From: Caprimulgus europaeus
Lineage: Eukaryota > Chordata > Aves > Caprimulgiformes > Caprimulgidae
DNA length: 64,000 nucleotides
NCBI GenBank assembly: GCA_907165065.1
Contig: OU015541.1
Location: 7,512,501-7,576,500 of the forward strand
Reading direction: 5' to 3'
The notes beneath the pieces are model-generated. The model made no database searches. It saw only the letters and a program-made list of their open reading frames with translations, and was not told where the DNA came from. A program made the translations under genes and the position numbers. Positions 1 to 14,419 of this stretch are shown piece after piece (position 1 is the first letter of the stretch; each line of letters begins with the position of its first letter).

Positions 1-2730
1 ATAATTAAATTTAACAGAAACTAGGGCTTCTAAATGAAGACATAATTTTTGATGAAGCCACAATTTCTATTACTTTTTATTACCTTTACCTATGTTTAAA
101 TGGCAAAGGGTCACAGAACAGATGCAACTGATAAACTGGGTGGCTTAGTAAATGAAGTCAGCTTCTGCAGAGAAAAGCAGAAGGAAGTTAGAAGACATGA
201 GTGAATTCACCTTAGAAACCAAGTGAAGTTTTGAGTCACTACTGAGTCAAGTAAAACTACAATTTCATCCAAGACCTCTAAAATATAACCTCTTCTAGAT
301 AAGGCAACAACGATCCACTAGCCAAATACACTCAGAAGAGAAAGGGGTAATTCTGAGTAAGAGTACAAAAATGAATCATTATTCTGATAATGTTTTTGTT
401 ATTATTTTTGCAGATGAATGTGAAAGCTCTTAGGACTCAATTAAGTTACCACAGCCTATAAAGACAGAAAGCAAAATCAGGGCAGATACTTTCCGCCTAG
501 ACACCATGGTGATGGGCACATTAGAAATGAGGTAGATTAGATAGATGAACTAGACAGACACATCTAACTGTCCTCCGGTGCACTCATTTGTTTGATAGCC
601 TGGAAAATGCCAACATTCCTGGGATTAAATGAAAATAGAATATTGCATTTTCACTGTAAAGTATACACTGAACTTTGCTATGTCAGTTTCTCTTTGTTAA
701 AATAAACCAGGGCCCAACCACATCCTCCCAGAGAGACCCAAAGCACAGGAAGATAAATGAAACAGTAACCAAGATGCAACCAAGTGAAAGCTCTTACATG
801 GCTATCCTTTTACCCCAGGATATTAGTGGAGTGATATGACCTGCACACACTTTGATACATTAATTTTTCCTGAGCTCAACACCACCAAAACTGCTAAATT
901 AACTTTCAGCTCCTTTACCTTTATGGACTGGTCAAATATTTTTTGATCTGTGATGCCTTTTCCCCCCACTTTGTGCTTCAAAAAAGTAAAAGTAAACAAA
1001 TATCTTGGATATAAAAAATAAAGGAGTGATTCTCCCCAGAGGTTTCTAGTCCAGGTAACAGACGTATTGGTGTGGCTTCTGCTTCAGCTCACAGAAAAAG
1101 ACGTGCATACACAACGATACACAGTTAGCACTCGTGTTCACATTCAACATCTACATATTTTTCCCTAGTGCCAGGGTGTGTGTGCAAGTACAGAGCTGGA
1201 TTTGGCAGAATGCAATTTGGCAATCTTAGAGCCGGATCCTGCTCCTGCCCACTCCAGCTTTGACAGAAGTGCTGGCTGCAGCCCGGGGAGCTGCGACATC
1301 CCGGTGGTGTCGGGGAGAACAGAATCCAGCTCCTTGTGACAGTTTTCCCCACACAACATCACAATCAGCCAAACACATTTGTAATCTACTGCAGCTGGTG
1401 TTTCTATAATTGATAGAGATATAAAAGCCCTTTTTGCTAAAGTTGTACTTTTGTATTTTTTTTTTCTTGAGGGAGTTGTGAGAAAGCAGCTACAAAAAAG
1501 CAGGCTTTAAATCTCAGATAATGTAGCTCCCTTTAGAACCCCAAGCTTAAAGCAAGTAGTTACGAGTTTTAGTGATGCAAAAAAACGGAGCTAAAAACAA
1601 ACATTTATTTTACTTGATGTAGCAAAACAGTAGATTAAAAAGTTAAATCAATGCACCGTCTGAATGGTTCCTGCTGTAGCTGCAATTTCAAATGAAATAA
1701 GAATGTTATAAAAACTCGTGCATATTAGGCACATTTGGAAATGTCTCCTTGTAACTGTTCTTTAAGTGTTCTGTCTATGAGCACTAACAGGTCACTGCAC
1801 AGGAAATGCAGAAATATGTTACATTTTAATCAGGGCATATAAAACACTGTCTAGAATGTTACATTGCCCTTGGGAATCTGTAGTAAGTAGGGGAACTTTT
1901 ACAAAGTCCAGGTCACTCTCTCCATTACATCACTGTAAAAAAAAAAATTATTAGGTTAAATTATATAGATGTCGTGTATCAGAACTTTTGCAGTTGTAGG
2001 ATGATGGCTAAGAGATGCTTATTTCCTTGGAGAAACTCATAATCACTCCCTTGTTCCCCTATACATACTTTGTATATTGACAATAGTGTGTGTTAACTGA
2101 ATCAAAATGTTTCCAAACAGTTACAATGAAAGAGGACAAATATAAAATCGAGACTGTTTGTGTACTCATTCTAATAACAAATTTCAGCACTTTACCCTAA
2201 CACACAAACACAGAAATTGAAAACCTGCCTGGCTATACCTCATAGGTGATAAAAATGAAAGAAAGGATTTTAGCAGAGATGTTTGGGAATGATTAAGATA
2301 AAATGTCCCTAATCCAAACAAGTGGAATCCCAGACGCTGATGGTATCATAACATCCATCTGCTCCCCTCAACCCCCCGCAAATATTTCTCCAAATGATTT
2401 ACCTCTGTTTAACCCAAATCACAAGTTTATAAAATCTCTAAGAAGTTCACAGAAACAGTGAAAGAGTAATGCAAGGGTGACTGTTTTCTAGATTAACATT
2501 CTCAGGATTTTAGTTATTTAATGTACAAATTTGGGAGGTGACACAAAACTGTACAGTATCCTGAAAGTGACCTGCTCTGCTCTTGCTGATCTTGGTTCAA
2601 GTTGTGTCAGTGGCTTCCAGATAAAGATCCAATTTCTATGAAAAATCTCCCATGGGGCAGCAAATGAAATAAAATAAAATAAAAACCCCTGCCCCATATA
2701 AAACAAAAGTGAGAGTTACAAGGGCCCAGC

Positions 2731-2790
2731 ACTGGCTCAAGTCAATGGCAGTTACTCACACAGCGACACGGGGATCAGCCCTTTGCAATT
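2731..2790. repeat. Scrap of an old amniote dispersed repeat
   Basis: TCAAGTCAATGGCAGTTACTCACAC followed by GGGGATCAGCCCTTTGC resembles the widespread sauropsid sequence 'AAGTCAATGGGACTACTCACATG...TTTGCTGGATCGGGGCC'. The same theme appears near 63695-63722 (CTTTGCTGGACTGGGGCCTTAG). The family name is uncertain. Confidence 0.35.
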
Positions 2791-5700
2791 TGCATGTTGC
2801 AGCATGAGAAGAGATCTCAGACTCACAGGCTCTTTTTATCTAAACAGATATCTGTGGTTGAAACTCCTGGCATTATTCTTTGTATTTTCTCCGAGCTGCT
2901 CACTTTTGTACAACAGCTTCTTAACTGCCAGTAATTTCCACGCTTTGTTCTGGCCTACCTGTTACCGCGCTCCCCCAGACCCCACACCGCCCCAGCCTGT
3001 GACCTGGCACCTCACACAGCTCACCACACTGATACCTCCCAACCACCCTACATACCTTATTATTATATATTCTATATGTCTGCCACGAACCTCTCAGTGT
3101 GCTGCCTGAACTCTTCAATGCTTCCGTTTAATTCTCGCCAGTCCAGGTGCAGCCCCCAGCCTCACTGCCCACATCTCCTCCAGGCGCCTCGCGGGGAATC
3201 GGGATTTCCCTCCTTTTGATGTTGTTGCACACCAGCCTCAGGACTGCTCCTGAACTGCCCACACAATGCCTCTGGGACAGGACATTGCCACCGCCATTTC
3301 ACAGACAAATGGGGCACAATTCTGGAAAATTTTAAGTGAATTTTTTCAACTTTCTCCACACAGAAGGTCACCTGGGGCTGAGCGCCCACCTCAGCAGCAT
3401 GAGGCCAGGCCACGGCCCGGAGGCTCCTGATGTTCTACGCTCCCACCACAGACCCAGCAGCAGCCCCGTGGATGGGGCCTTTTTTCCCAGCTGTGGCAGA
3501 TTGATTTCCTGCACACATCCATCCCTAGCCTGCCATGCAGCCTGGGCTCAGGCAAGCTTTTGAAAAAGCAAGCTGAGGAAAGGTAGGAACTGCACATGTG
3601 GAACCACACTTATTTCCACCCAGGTCTTAATCTAGACTGGAACAGTTAGATGCATTCACCACACGAGCTAATGCTTGAATATCACGCTCTACATTGACCG
3701 GGCAATGGAGTCAAGCACACATTTTTACCACCATTTTCTCCAGATATTTGATAATATCTCTCTGCTCCTCTCCTGACCCCTGCTTGTCCATGTTCTGCTT
3801 CCTAAATTTCCCTGCTTCCCATCCCAGGGCCTGGGCTCCAGCTGAACACACAATACGGGCCATCTCCTCATTGTCCTTTGACTGCTCAGACCCATCGCTG
3901 TCCCTGCAGCAGGGAAAGCAATTGTCCTACTTATCCCCAGCTAAAACATATTTTAAGGGAATGTAATTGAAAAAGAGAAACCAAGAGCAGAGCATGCCTG
4001 TTGGAGATGGCACATCGGAGAATGCTGTGTCACCTTCTAAAAATTCTTTGGCAACAGCAACTTTTAGACTTTGTAAGTCAGACAAATTTGGGTGGATTTT
4101 CTCAGAGAAAGCAGAAGATATCTCTGAAAAATGTGCACGTCACTGCCAGAAAGCACAGTGGTCCCACAGCTTTGAAATAAATCCTGATGTATGTCTTTTA
4201 AGTTTTTGCCAAACAACATCCTACCCTAAATTTCGGGAAGAACATTTTAAGAATCACAAATTTTTATAATGGAAATGTGTGCTCTGAGAAGCTCAGAATT
4301 CGAAACACTAGAAAGAGTAGAAATCAAGCCTCTCAAAAAGAAAACCCCAAACAACCTGGACTTTGGGAACAGTTGTGTCCATAATATAGATGATATTGTT
4401 GCCATGCCCGCAGCTATGCAGTATTCCACCATCCACACAACAGTGCTCTCAAGGCCTTTGTTAGTTTTCTGATCTTTTCAAGATCTTCACTTTTTTTTCT
4501 TTTCTCCTTTTCATTATCACATAGCTGAATCTTTACTGCATTAAAGCGCTGCCAGGCAGGTGAAGGCACTGAGCCCTGGACAGCAATGTTGGCTACTTGT
4601 TCTGCTCCATCCACAGCATGCTGCCTCTCTGGTTCAAACAATCCATCCGGCTAGAGGGATCATCAGACAAAAGCAACGAAAAAAATCTATAATTCTGAAC
4701 AAAGAAAAGGTTGATGATTTGGTCTGTGTTATTTGAGCTGTTTTTTCTCATACACAAGTAAAACAATAACTGGTTGAAGCTACAAAACCCAGGTCTGAGT
4801 CCCTGATTCAGTCAGAGGGCCTTAAATTTCAGTGCAGACTTAAAAATTGATAGGAACTCCTTTTTAATCATTGAATATTCAGCTTCTCATTATTGATATC
4901 TACTTAAATGATGTGCCCTTAAATTTTGATCTGGTCTTTAAAACACAATTTCCTCAAATTCAATACAAAATCCATTTGTGGATCCAAATTGTGAAGTGAT
5001 GTCCCATAATTTTGTTCAGGTGCTTTTTCAGTTATAAGGTATGTCTGAAATACAAAATCGAAGGAGTCTGCTGTGTCAAGTAATGTTTTGTTAGCTTTTG
5101 AAAAGGGAAAATATTTAATACCCTAATTTTTTTCCTGCTCTGAATATTAGTTTAATTGTCACAAGTAATTAAACGCTTATGAGTAAAAGACATCTTCAGA
5201 CATTTTGACAATACATATTAAGAGATGCTTTAAGGGAAATCTGCACAGATCGGCTTTTATTTGTTATGCTAAACGATGATGCATCCTGATTGCATTTGTT
5301 CCTTATTTGCAACAGGAGACGTACTGTGAATGATCTGTAAGGAATAAAATGACAGTATTTGACAGGCTAGAAAATGGCTGGGCAAGGATACAGGATAAGG
5401 AACCCGAAAAGGGCATTGTTTGTGGAGGGGCAATGGCATAGAGACACTCCCTTCAATCTAAGGCAATGAAAGCATCAACAACTAAATTACAGTTAATAAC
5501 AGTAAGAAATAAACATAAATTACATCTACAGGGCTCAAGCTCAAGGACTTTGGACCACTAAAAATATATATTATTATATCAATTATCAAAGAGAGACAAA
5601 TTCCCATCCTGGGAATTTGCATATGAACTCTAATAACCTACTATTCAGAAATAGAGGCAAGCATTAATTTCCACATGAAAAGGAGCCATGGGAGAGCTTC

Positions 5701-6714
5701 CCAAGTCCACAGCTCCAGAGAAGAAAGCCCTACCTGGTGATTCGGCACCGAACGATCTGGCCTCTGTTTGAGAGGGTAGCAGGTGGTCTCCCAGGTATGG
5801 CAGATTAGCCCTATATTACCTAAGATTTATTCTGAGTTCCTGTCAAGATAATGGCTGAAACAACCATTCCTGAAAGGTAATATGGTATGAAAATAAACAT
5901 AAAAAATCCTTAATGAATCCATAGGCTATTAGTTGCATCATATTTCTTCTATAGGCAATACATACATATCCACTTTAGAAAAACAACAGTGCCCTTGAAT
6001 GAAGCTTAACAATTCCTGTTTGCATCAGAGAGGGAACCGAGGAAGGTCCATGGGAACTGCTTGGTGCTAAAAGCTTTTGAACATTTAAGTCTCTCTTTAG
6101 ATGCCCACGTAAGGATTTAGTCTCTTAACACTGGAAGCTGACTTACAAAATTCAGAGCCTCAAACTTTATTACCTGAGATTTCCAACCAGCTCTGGCAGT
6201 CTGGGTGGGGGAAAATGTGTATGTCCTGTTTAGTTACAACTAGACCAGGTTTTTCATATTTCTCAGGGCAATGCATTACGTACTGTCAGAAACACAAAGC
6301 TAGATCCCAGGTCTGAAAAAGAAATGTAGAACTGTATATGGGAGGAAAAGTAACCACAACCAAATTCTCTGGGCCTGAAACTTACCACTGACCAAAATTG
6401 TATCTGAGGATAATTTAGGGAAGTTAAAGAACTTAAATTTTTGTGCTTAAAACTATTGCCCAGTAAAGCTTCTTTGGCTTGCTAACAGTGCTCTGCCTTC
6501 TTTGACTGTGAGTCCTCCCAACCTCCCGAAAGTGCCACAGGGAGTAACATGGAAAGGTAAATTGCCTTTCCAGCTCTCCTCCATGGCTGAGTCCCTGGTG
6601 CCCCAGCTGGGCTGCTCCCTCTTCTCAGCCCAGCAGCAGGCACGCGGATGCCTTGAGCCTCCAGCCCGGCTTTCTCCTCTGGAAGTGTGCTGACGATAGA
6701 AGTGGGATCCAGTA

Positions 6715-6865
6715 CCTAGAGCAGGGAATTAGGAGCAAATGCTGTTTGACCTTGAGTAAATCAGCTAATACCTCCTGGCTTCAATTTGCATTTCTGTAAA
6801 ATGGGGAGAAAATATTCTTGCTTCACTGGGGTTATTCTGAGGAGTACATAGCATTAGTAAGAAAA
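6715..6865 (+). repeat. MIR-type SINE remnant
   Basis: The stretch aligns by eye with the MIR core. It has a TTTGACCTTGAGTAAATCA segment (the MIR 'TGACCTTGGGCAAGTCA' region), then TTTCTGTAAAATGGGGA at about 6791-6807 (the 'CATCTGTAAAATGGGGATAATA' region), then the GGGGTTATTCTGAGGAGTACATA segment that corresponds to 'GGGTTGTTGTGAGGATTAAAT'. MIR elements are old CORE-SINEs found across amniotes, so an eroded copy here is expected. Confidence 0.8.
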
Positions 6866-9639
6866 TCTTGGAAGAAAGGTCCTAAGTAGGAAGAAATTTT
6901 ACTCCACTTCCTAACAAAGCACACATATACAGGCAGGAACCATGCAGCTAATCAAAAGCACTAGAAAGCTTTTAATTTTTTTAGCATTTAATTCTACAGA
7001 TGATCAATATAACTACTTAGCTTCTTTCACCTTTCACATATTAATTTAATGCTACTTGTACTGTGCTTATAAATGTTATGACATGGCTGAAAGAAACATA
7101 AAAAAATTAATTTTGGTAGACCATATACCAGCTAGCACAAGGTTGTGTTTCTTCAATACAAAACTGTATATCTTTAAAAGATCCAGCTCTTTTCTGTGAA
7201 GTCCACTCACGCTGCAGGAAGTAAATGAATTTTTCCAACATGTACAAAGAAAATTGCAGGCCTTATGAATTGTGGTGCTGATTCCCAGTGTAATTCACAC
7301 AAAAGTATTAATATATGGAAAATTCAGAGTAAAATCTTTCTACCAAAAAAAAATAAATATCAAACTTCTGTCCAAATAGAGGGTGAGTGATAGAAATAGG
7401 TTTGTTGTCTGCACATACGAAACTGCACCAATGTGCAGATTTTCATTCTGATCTCCGCTAAGCAGAGTTTCACTAGAAAAATTCTTTGTTATTAAAGTAT
7501 TCCAGAGAATTTAATTATTTTCATGAAAAACAAGAACTGCATGCTGCTTGTTTTTCAATAGAAATTCTGCACCAATTCCACATAAACAGACCAAACATCA
7601 CTTCAGCAAAGTTGCTTTGGGAATATTTAACAACATTTTTTAAGTTATGAAAGCAATATTGAATGAGATTTACTACAATTTAAGATAAGTGGGTCTTAAT
7701 TTTATATGAACAGAGAGACTTAAAAAGCAACCAGAAAGAGTTCTGATTATATTGTGCTGGAATATTAGGCCTTGTGCAAAATTTTCCTTTTCTCTTTCAC
7801 ATGCATAAAAACAAGCACAACAGGCTTTTCAATTAAATGAGTCTTTTGAGAGACATGCAGGAAGAGCCAGAAAGCTCCTTAAAACTTTGCTGCTTTTCAT
7901 CTTTGCCAGGTAAGGATGTGTATTAAAAATGACAATTTTTTTCCAGTACACAGTCCTTCCTGCAGGTTTTTTCTTCCTGTTTGACCTATCAATTTTAAAA
8001 TGTTTCCTAAAATGGGAATAGAACAGTTGGTCTGGATTACTTTTCCCAATATACTTCTCTATAGCCATCTAGAGCTAAGGATACTTCCCATAGTCTCTTT
8101 AGCATCGTGAGGAACTTTAATGAGGCTCAGTATCATTAGACGATAGCAGTTTACAGAACACAGGGAGAAAAGGCACAGAAAGCAATAAGATACAGCTATA
8201 ATAGATACAAGCCACGGAGATGAAAGAAAGAAGTCAGCATCTCATTTGCATTAATACAATAAAAATACAGCATTAATGATACTAGTTGTAAATTTTTTTC
8301 AATAAAGTTGAGACTGATTGTATCTGAAAAAAAGGCAGGCTGTGCATTCCTCGTAGGTCTTGCAAGTGTTTAGGCTTTAAAGAACAGTTACTGGCTATTA
8401 ACTTTCTAGATTTAATTGCCACTAAAAACAATCTCCACTAAACTTCAATCGAAAGCCACTCCTCAAAAACTGGTGGTCTGATCTCTCAAAACTGCTTTGT
8501 TTATAGCAATACAAATTCAGAGCTACTATTCATATAACTCTACTCCATCATTATGTAATATATTTTGTTTACTGATATTATGTGTGTGCACATATATAAT
8601 TATATACGCAGACACTTACACTGGTTCCTCGCCAGAATAAGTCAAAGACAATATTGCCAACCTTGTTTATTCAAAAATCACGATGCCCATCCTCAAAAAT
8701 CAGAGACTAGCTGAAAATTATGAGATGTTAAAAACAGTCACTTTGAGAATCATGACATTTTTCTTCTGGCATAAGAACTTTTGCCTGCATGTTTTCAAGC
8801 TCCTTAGTTCTCCACAGCAAGGAGTTTAAAATAAATTTGCCTTTTAAAATGCATATTGGGCACTCGCATAATCACCAGAGTCCAGGAGCTGGAGGTTTAA
8901 AAGAAAATAAACACTAACAAAGGACTTTCAGTGGTCACAAATCCTAACATCACAAGAATTTTAATATTTGGGCAAATATTGGTGGATTGCTCAAAAACTG
9001 TTCTAAACAACTGAGTTTTCCAGCTTGCAGCAGTAAGAACGGTGCATGTCTCTCCCAGGCAGGCGCTTGTCTCTCCTTTTTGAAGATATGCACGTCTGAG
9101 TGCCTGAAGAGGATCTATTTCCAATACATTTAGGACAGTTTGTTTTATTTAACTGTGGAATTTTACCAATACTTAGGACCATCGGGTGCTGCACATTGGA
9201 AACAATGTATTTTTCACAATCTAATCTTGTCATGTTGAAGCTATTGTTGTGATTTTCTTTTCCTAGGGCAAAGGGGGAAAACGTTTATTTTAGGGAAACA
9301 AAGATTCTCTTCATTTTTGTAAAGGAAACACTTAATGCAACACTTAGATCATAAGACCAGTTTTTCCACTTCTTTTTTCCTGAAAAACCTCACAAGGTAA
9401 GGGACGAACAGCCAGCAACAGTTAAAGAGGGATGTGTAAATCTAATGGGAAACAGTGTGCTTCTATGATAAGTTTCTCCTTGAAACCTTAAAAAATACAC
9501 CGTTTGCTGTCAAGGTATTTCCAAGTTGCAGAAGCCTTTATTATAACATGGTAAAAATGATTCGGTGCCAAGATCCAACAGCCTCAAATGAGAGGTCACC
9601 TTAATGAGAAAGAACTGATTTTAGTCCCTAAAACTACAC

Positions 9640-9960
9640 GGAACTTTTAGCGTTTTGATTTGCAAAACTGTCTTTATGCATTTACTTGAGAGCTGCTGCT
9701 CGTGTGCACAAAGTAACACTGCTTGTCAAGAAAGGATTCTTTAAAAGATTGTATCGTCTACCAGCATCAAGAAACAGCATTCAATAATTAACATAGAGAA
9801 TGGAAACCTGTTTGAGAAGTGAAGTTAGCCGAGCAAGCAAAATATCTCTGCCATACAGACTTGAGAAAAGAATTGCATGCAACCGCTAGTAATACAAGCT
9901 ACAAGCAGAAGTCTCGCTAGATATAAAGCTTAATGGTAGAATCTAGTCCCTCTTCAGAGG
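9640..9960. promoter_or_regulatory. Candidate conserved non-coding block in intron 1
   Basis: This AT-rich non-repetitive stretch keeps several CpGs (for example near 9650, 9700, 9748, 9830, 9882 and 9916) in a background where CpG is rare, and has homeodomain-type ATTA cores. That pattern is typical of constrained enhancers but not proof. No repeat family or coding frame was recognised. Confidence 0.25.
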
Positions 9961-10560
9961 CAAAACATAAGTAAAGAAACATGCATATTTAATTTTGTAG
10001 CTAAACACCCCACTCTTACATAGGCAGTCTTTACACAGGCCAGTTACCCATTGAAGCAAAGTGCTGAGTAAGAGCTGCAGAACTGGACCCACTCTCATGT
10101 AAATTATTGTAATTAAATAGGTAATGAAAAATCACTGCTCTTGCACAAATGAAATGTAAGACTTCAGTTGAGAGTGTAATGTGTTTCCAATTGACTCCTG
10201 TATCAGATTTGAAGGCAGATGAAAATGTCTCTTTGCTTGCATGAGCACGCTTTAGAGGTAAAACTTCACAAATATTTTCATTTTGCAGAGAAGAGGGAAA
10301 AACAAAGGATTATTTTAGCAGTAAAATCAGTAAGATCCCTCTTTTTTAAGGCATAATATGGTACACACATGTCTCAACCTGAGAGGCACTAAATAGAATT
10401 TGAATCATTTTACTTTGCATTTGCTAATAATACGTCATCCAGTAGAAGAACCAGACCTTATTCTCCCCTCCACTAGCTGACATGATATTTTTTTTACATT
10501 TGAGCTCTTAAGATCTGCACAATAGCTTAACACAATAAGTGTTTAGCCTCTGGTTCCAAC

Positions 10561-10740
10561 TGTAATTGACAGAGTACAGTTCCATTCCCTCTGCTGCTGC
10601 TAAGTTGGGAATTGCAGCCACAGCAACTGACAGCTTTTTTTTTCCGCGAGTCTGGAGTTGCTCTCTGGGAGTGATGTCCTCATCGGGATGGGAAGTAAAA
10701 TGACGGCAGAAAGGCTCACCCTGGCCCTGTGCTATGGAGG
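10561..10740. promoter_or_regulatory. Candidate intron 1 regulatory block with TALE-like sites
   Basis: TAATTGACAG at 10563-10572 and a second TGACAGC at about 10628 are MEIS/PREP-type cores. They lie in a locally GC-richer, CpG-retaining stretch that includes a T-run followed by CCGCGAG near 10645. No repeat match or coding content was seen. Weak call. Confidence 0.25.
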
Positions 10741-12359
10741 AACTCCAGGGACCTCTTCTAGGGGAAACAGTTACTTGAGGTGGGTGCTACTAATGAGAGC
10801 AGAAATCAGGAGAAAGCGCCGGGAGGAAATATGAAAATTCTGCCGATTTGAAGAAAATGGGCTTTTCAATTAGAGAGCACTGAGGAGGGACAGCATTTAT
10901 GAGAAAGAATCTCTGACAATGAACATATTTTTTAAAGTGCTATAAAATTGTGTCATTTACTGATGGAAACATCTTTTATATCACAATCACGGGGGCTGAA
11001 CTCTTGGTGAGTCCCACTCTTTATATAGTGATAATATACTGTGCTTTGATATGTGAGAGTAAAATAAAACAAACATGAATTCAAATTGTCCCATTCAGGC
11101 CTGAGTTTTGACATGGGAAAAAATTATATAGCAGCTTCGGGCTTAGTAGCTGATTCCAGAATTTAACACAGATGGCGACTAATTTTGGTGCCTCTTTAGT
11201 TGCAAAACTACCTATTTTGGAATATATTTAATTAACCAGGATTTAAAGGCTCCTCTTGTTTGTGAACACCTTGGCTTTTTTGTCATCTGTCAGCACTGTG
11301 ATGTGCAGAGTAACTGAAAGGTTCTGAGGCAGGAGCTCTTTAGGTGGTTTTGATGTGCACTTGCTTTTCTGGAGGATGTTTAAACAATGCAGTGCTGCCA
11401 TTTCTACAGTTTCATTCAGTGCTGCTTGCCTGGAACCTGCTTCTATTGCCTTTGTAATAAAGGATACAAATAATACTCAAAAAGCCACACCGCTCTTGGT
11501 TATTCATACACACATATATCACTTCCTTTCATCACAGAAATATACCTATCGGACCCAGCCCGTCATTTACTCTCTTCTCTGAAGAAGCAGAATTTCACTT
11601 TTTAAATATGTTTCTGCTTCAAATAACCTTGCACTACCAAGGTGCAAACTGCAGCTTTAAAGCACTGACTGCTAGCCCGTCTTCTGTTTGCTGCTCTATC
11701 AGGACTCTTCCAAAAACAAAACTGTGTTATTCTACAGCTGCAATAAACAAAATAACTGCGACTGATATCTGTTTCTGCTATACTTTTCCAGAGCTTTGGT
11801 TCTTAGGTAGCCTAGTGGAGCTGGGAGAGAAAGAAAAGAAAAGAAGAAATACAAAATTGCAGCCGGAAAAGACGTTAAGTCCAGATTCCTCTTTGCAGGC
11901 TTTAAAAAAGCAAACTAGCAATTCATGATCACAAAATAAAATATGCACATTTAAACAAGCTGCAGGGGAAAGGAGAGTTTAATCCAGTGAAATTGTGTTT
12001 GAAAGCTATTTCATACCCCTAGGAATAAAATCTGAATAGCAATTCTGCTTTGCTCCCACCCTTCTTCCACCCTTCTGTTAATATATTACCATTTGTTATG
12101 GAATCGTTACAAGACTTCTACCCCAGAGGTGGCTGCATTTCGTTGAAGGATAAAGTACTTTCTGGGCCTGGGTCTCTTCTTACTCGCAGGAGCAGACAGT
12201 GCTCATTGCAACTGCACTGATGCTGCTAGTGAAACGATTTCTGATTTGCACCTGAGCAAGAGAAGAATTAGACCCACAGCTTGTAAAGCCCTTTTGATTC
12301 ATCTAGGTGAAAGCTACAACACAAATGGGTTGTTTATTGTAAACACAAGTATGATGCTA

Positions 12360-12600
12360 AAGCTGGCACTGATATAAAGAGCTGTAACTATCTGCTTCAA
12401 GAATTATTGAAATGGAAATGACGATCTCAAAAAGGAATGACGATTCGGCCCTGGAAAGATCAAAATGCATTTGACATAGTTTCGGTGTTGATGTGAAATA
12501 AAGTGTCTTTAAAAGTGTAATTTGAGATCAAAAATCCCCATCATCAAACATAAATAGTGCCCCATTTATCCCATTACGCTACCTTGTTTCATTACAATGG
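12360..12600. promoter_or_regulatory. Candidate intron 1 regulatory block with duplicated AATGACGAT
   Basis: The 9-mer AATGACGAT occurs twice (12417-12425 and 12436-12444), 19 bp apart. It is followed by TCF-like AAAGATCAAAATG near 12457, ATGCATTTGACA near 12466 and a TTTGAGATCAAAAA stretch near 12520. CpGs are kept at 12423, 12442, 12447 and 12483 in an AT-rich context. It looks like a constrained enhancer, but no conservation test was possible. Confidence 0.3.
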
Positions 12601-13873
12601 TCTGTAATATATTTCTTAGGAATACAAGGCTTAAAATTAATAATAGAAAAGGACAAAATTGCCATGTATATTTCTCTAGATAGATTTTCATCTAGCAGCA
12701 GGACTTCACTTCTGATTCACTCTCTGGTTCTCTCTAACCTTTACATTATTCATTAATCAAACTAGAAACCTGCTTTCAAAGTCAGTGCATGGTAGTAATT
12801 ATTTACAGTTGTGCATAGTATTTAATTTTAAGCAATGACAAAATCAGGCATGTCCAGAATCATAAGGCTTATCATTTTTCTTCCATTGGAGGTGAACTAT
12901 CTAAAGAAGCTAAAAGTTGCAAACTTCTCTTCAATATCTCTGCTGCCATCAAGACAAAACGCAGTGCAACTGATACCTTTGAACTTGTACAACTAAAAAT
13001 AAATAAAAGTGAAAATTAAGTAATATATAATGCATTAACTCCTTTAAATTAAAGAGATAGGGAGTTTGCTATCAGCCTTGATGAGCAATTCATTTCTTAT
13101 TGCACAGTCTGCCTACTGTCACTCTGAGGTATTTTTCACCATACAAAACAGAACCTCAGCACTATCCCTGAAAATGAAAGTCAGTTTTAAGAACTATATA
13201 CAATAGGCACGTCTGCTCTTTGAAACCCCCCTACCCATCACAAGTACGCAAATACAACTTCAAAGCACAAGAACTATTGCAAATGTATAAACCTACTTCA
13301 AATCAGTTATGCTGGATGAAACTGGATTGCATTTGCAGTATTTTGCTCACCTGAAACAACATTGATCTGAGGACAAATATAATCAAAGAAATGCATCACT
13401 AAAGAACAATGCACATTTTATAATGAGAGTAAGAAAGCAGAGATGTTATTGTGGTCATTCAAATTTCTACCTCATCAATAAGACTCTCAAAAATACTGTA
13501 GAGTTCTGGATAAAAACATATCTTACTGTATTCTCAGCAGGGAAATCCTGGGAAACAACAGCATGGGCTTTGCTGCAAAAATTTACTTACTCTGTAGCCT
13601 ATGTTTCTAAAATAGAACAGGGTGCCCCTTCTACAAAAAGATACTACACACATTGCAAGTGAAAATCCTACTTTGAAAACAGAATAAAATGAAGCCTCAT
13701 ACTCCTGACAGAGAGAAAAAAGGAGCAATTCTAGCACTGTCACTGTGATGATCAGCATCCATGGAAAAAAAAGCTATTTATCCTGCAACTTGAAAACGTT
13801 AATGCCTTATTCAGATATAACCTTTTTGTGAATAAAACAATAATAGCAACTCATCAGAGAGTTCTTCTGAATA

Positions 13874-13889
13874 CATATATATATATATA
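13874..13889. repeat. (AT)n microsatellite
   Basis: Short alternating AT run in intron 1. Confidence 0.9.
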
Positions 13890-14419
13890 CACATTTCTAG
13901 CTTAACTACTATTTATGGTTAAAGGGGATCTTTGCTTGCCAAGCATCATACCAGCAACCTGCATAGGTACATTCATTGGACACGTCCCAAAAGACTCTGC
14001 CTGCAGACCATTGTCCTACACCTATATGGATACAGTGAAATATGTAAGTTTATAAAAGTTAGGCATGTCCCACTTTCTGTGAAATAACATTTACCTGTGC
14101 ATGAATCCCAAGCAATACTTTTCAAAGTTTATTCAAGTATGCCACTAAACTTGCCCGTACATTTTGTCCCACATATAATATGCTACTCCTAGAAAATATT
14201 CAGAAGGGCCAGGAAGATCAGGAAACCATTTTTAAACTAAAACCATAAAATATTAGTTTTCTTTAGAGAACTAATCCGATGAAGGACACAAAGAAAAAAA
14301 CGAAAGGAAAAAACCCGCCTACATTAAAAGCCAAACAAGATAATAATTGTGCATGTCTGGCTAAGAGAATCTAGAGGGCAAGCCTTACGTCATTGGCACT
14401 TGGGTTACCATGGTGAGTG

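Noticed and set aside
3967..4269. 100-codon plus-strand open frame
   Set aside because: Inside TSHZ2 intron 1 on the opposite strand, with no recognisable domain or splice context.
8593..8606. 14-bp palindrome TATATAATTATATA
   Set aside because: AT-only low-complexity palindromes are common in AT-rich DNA.
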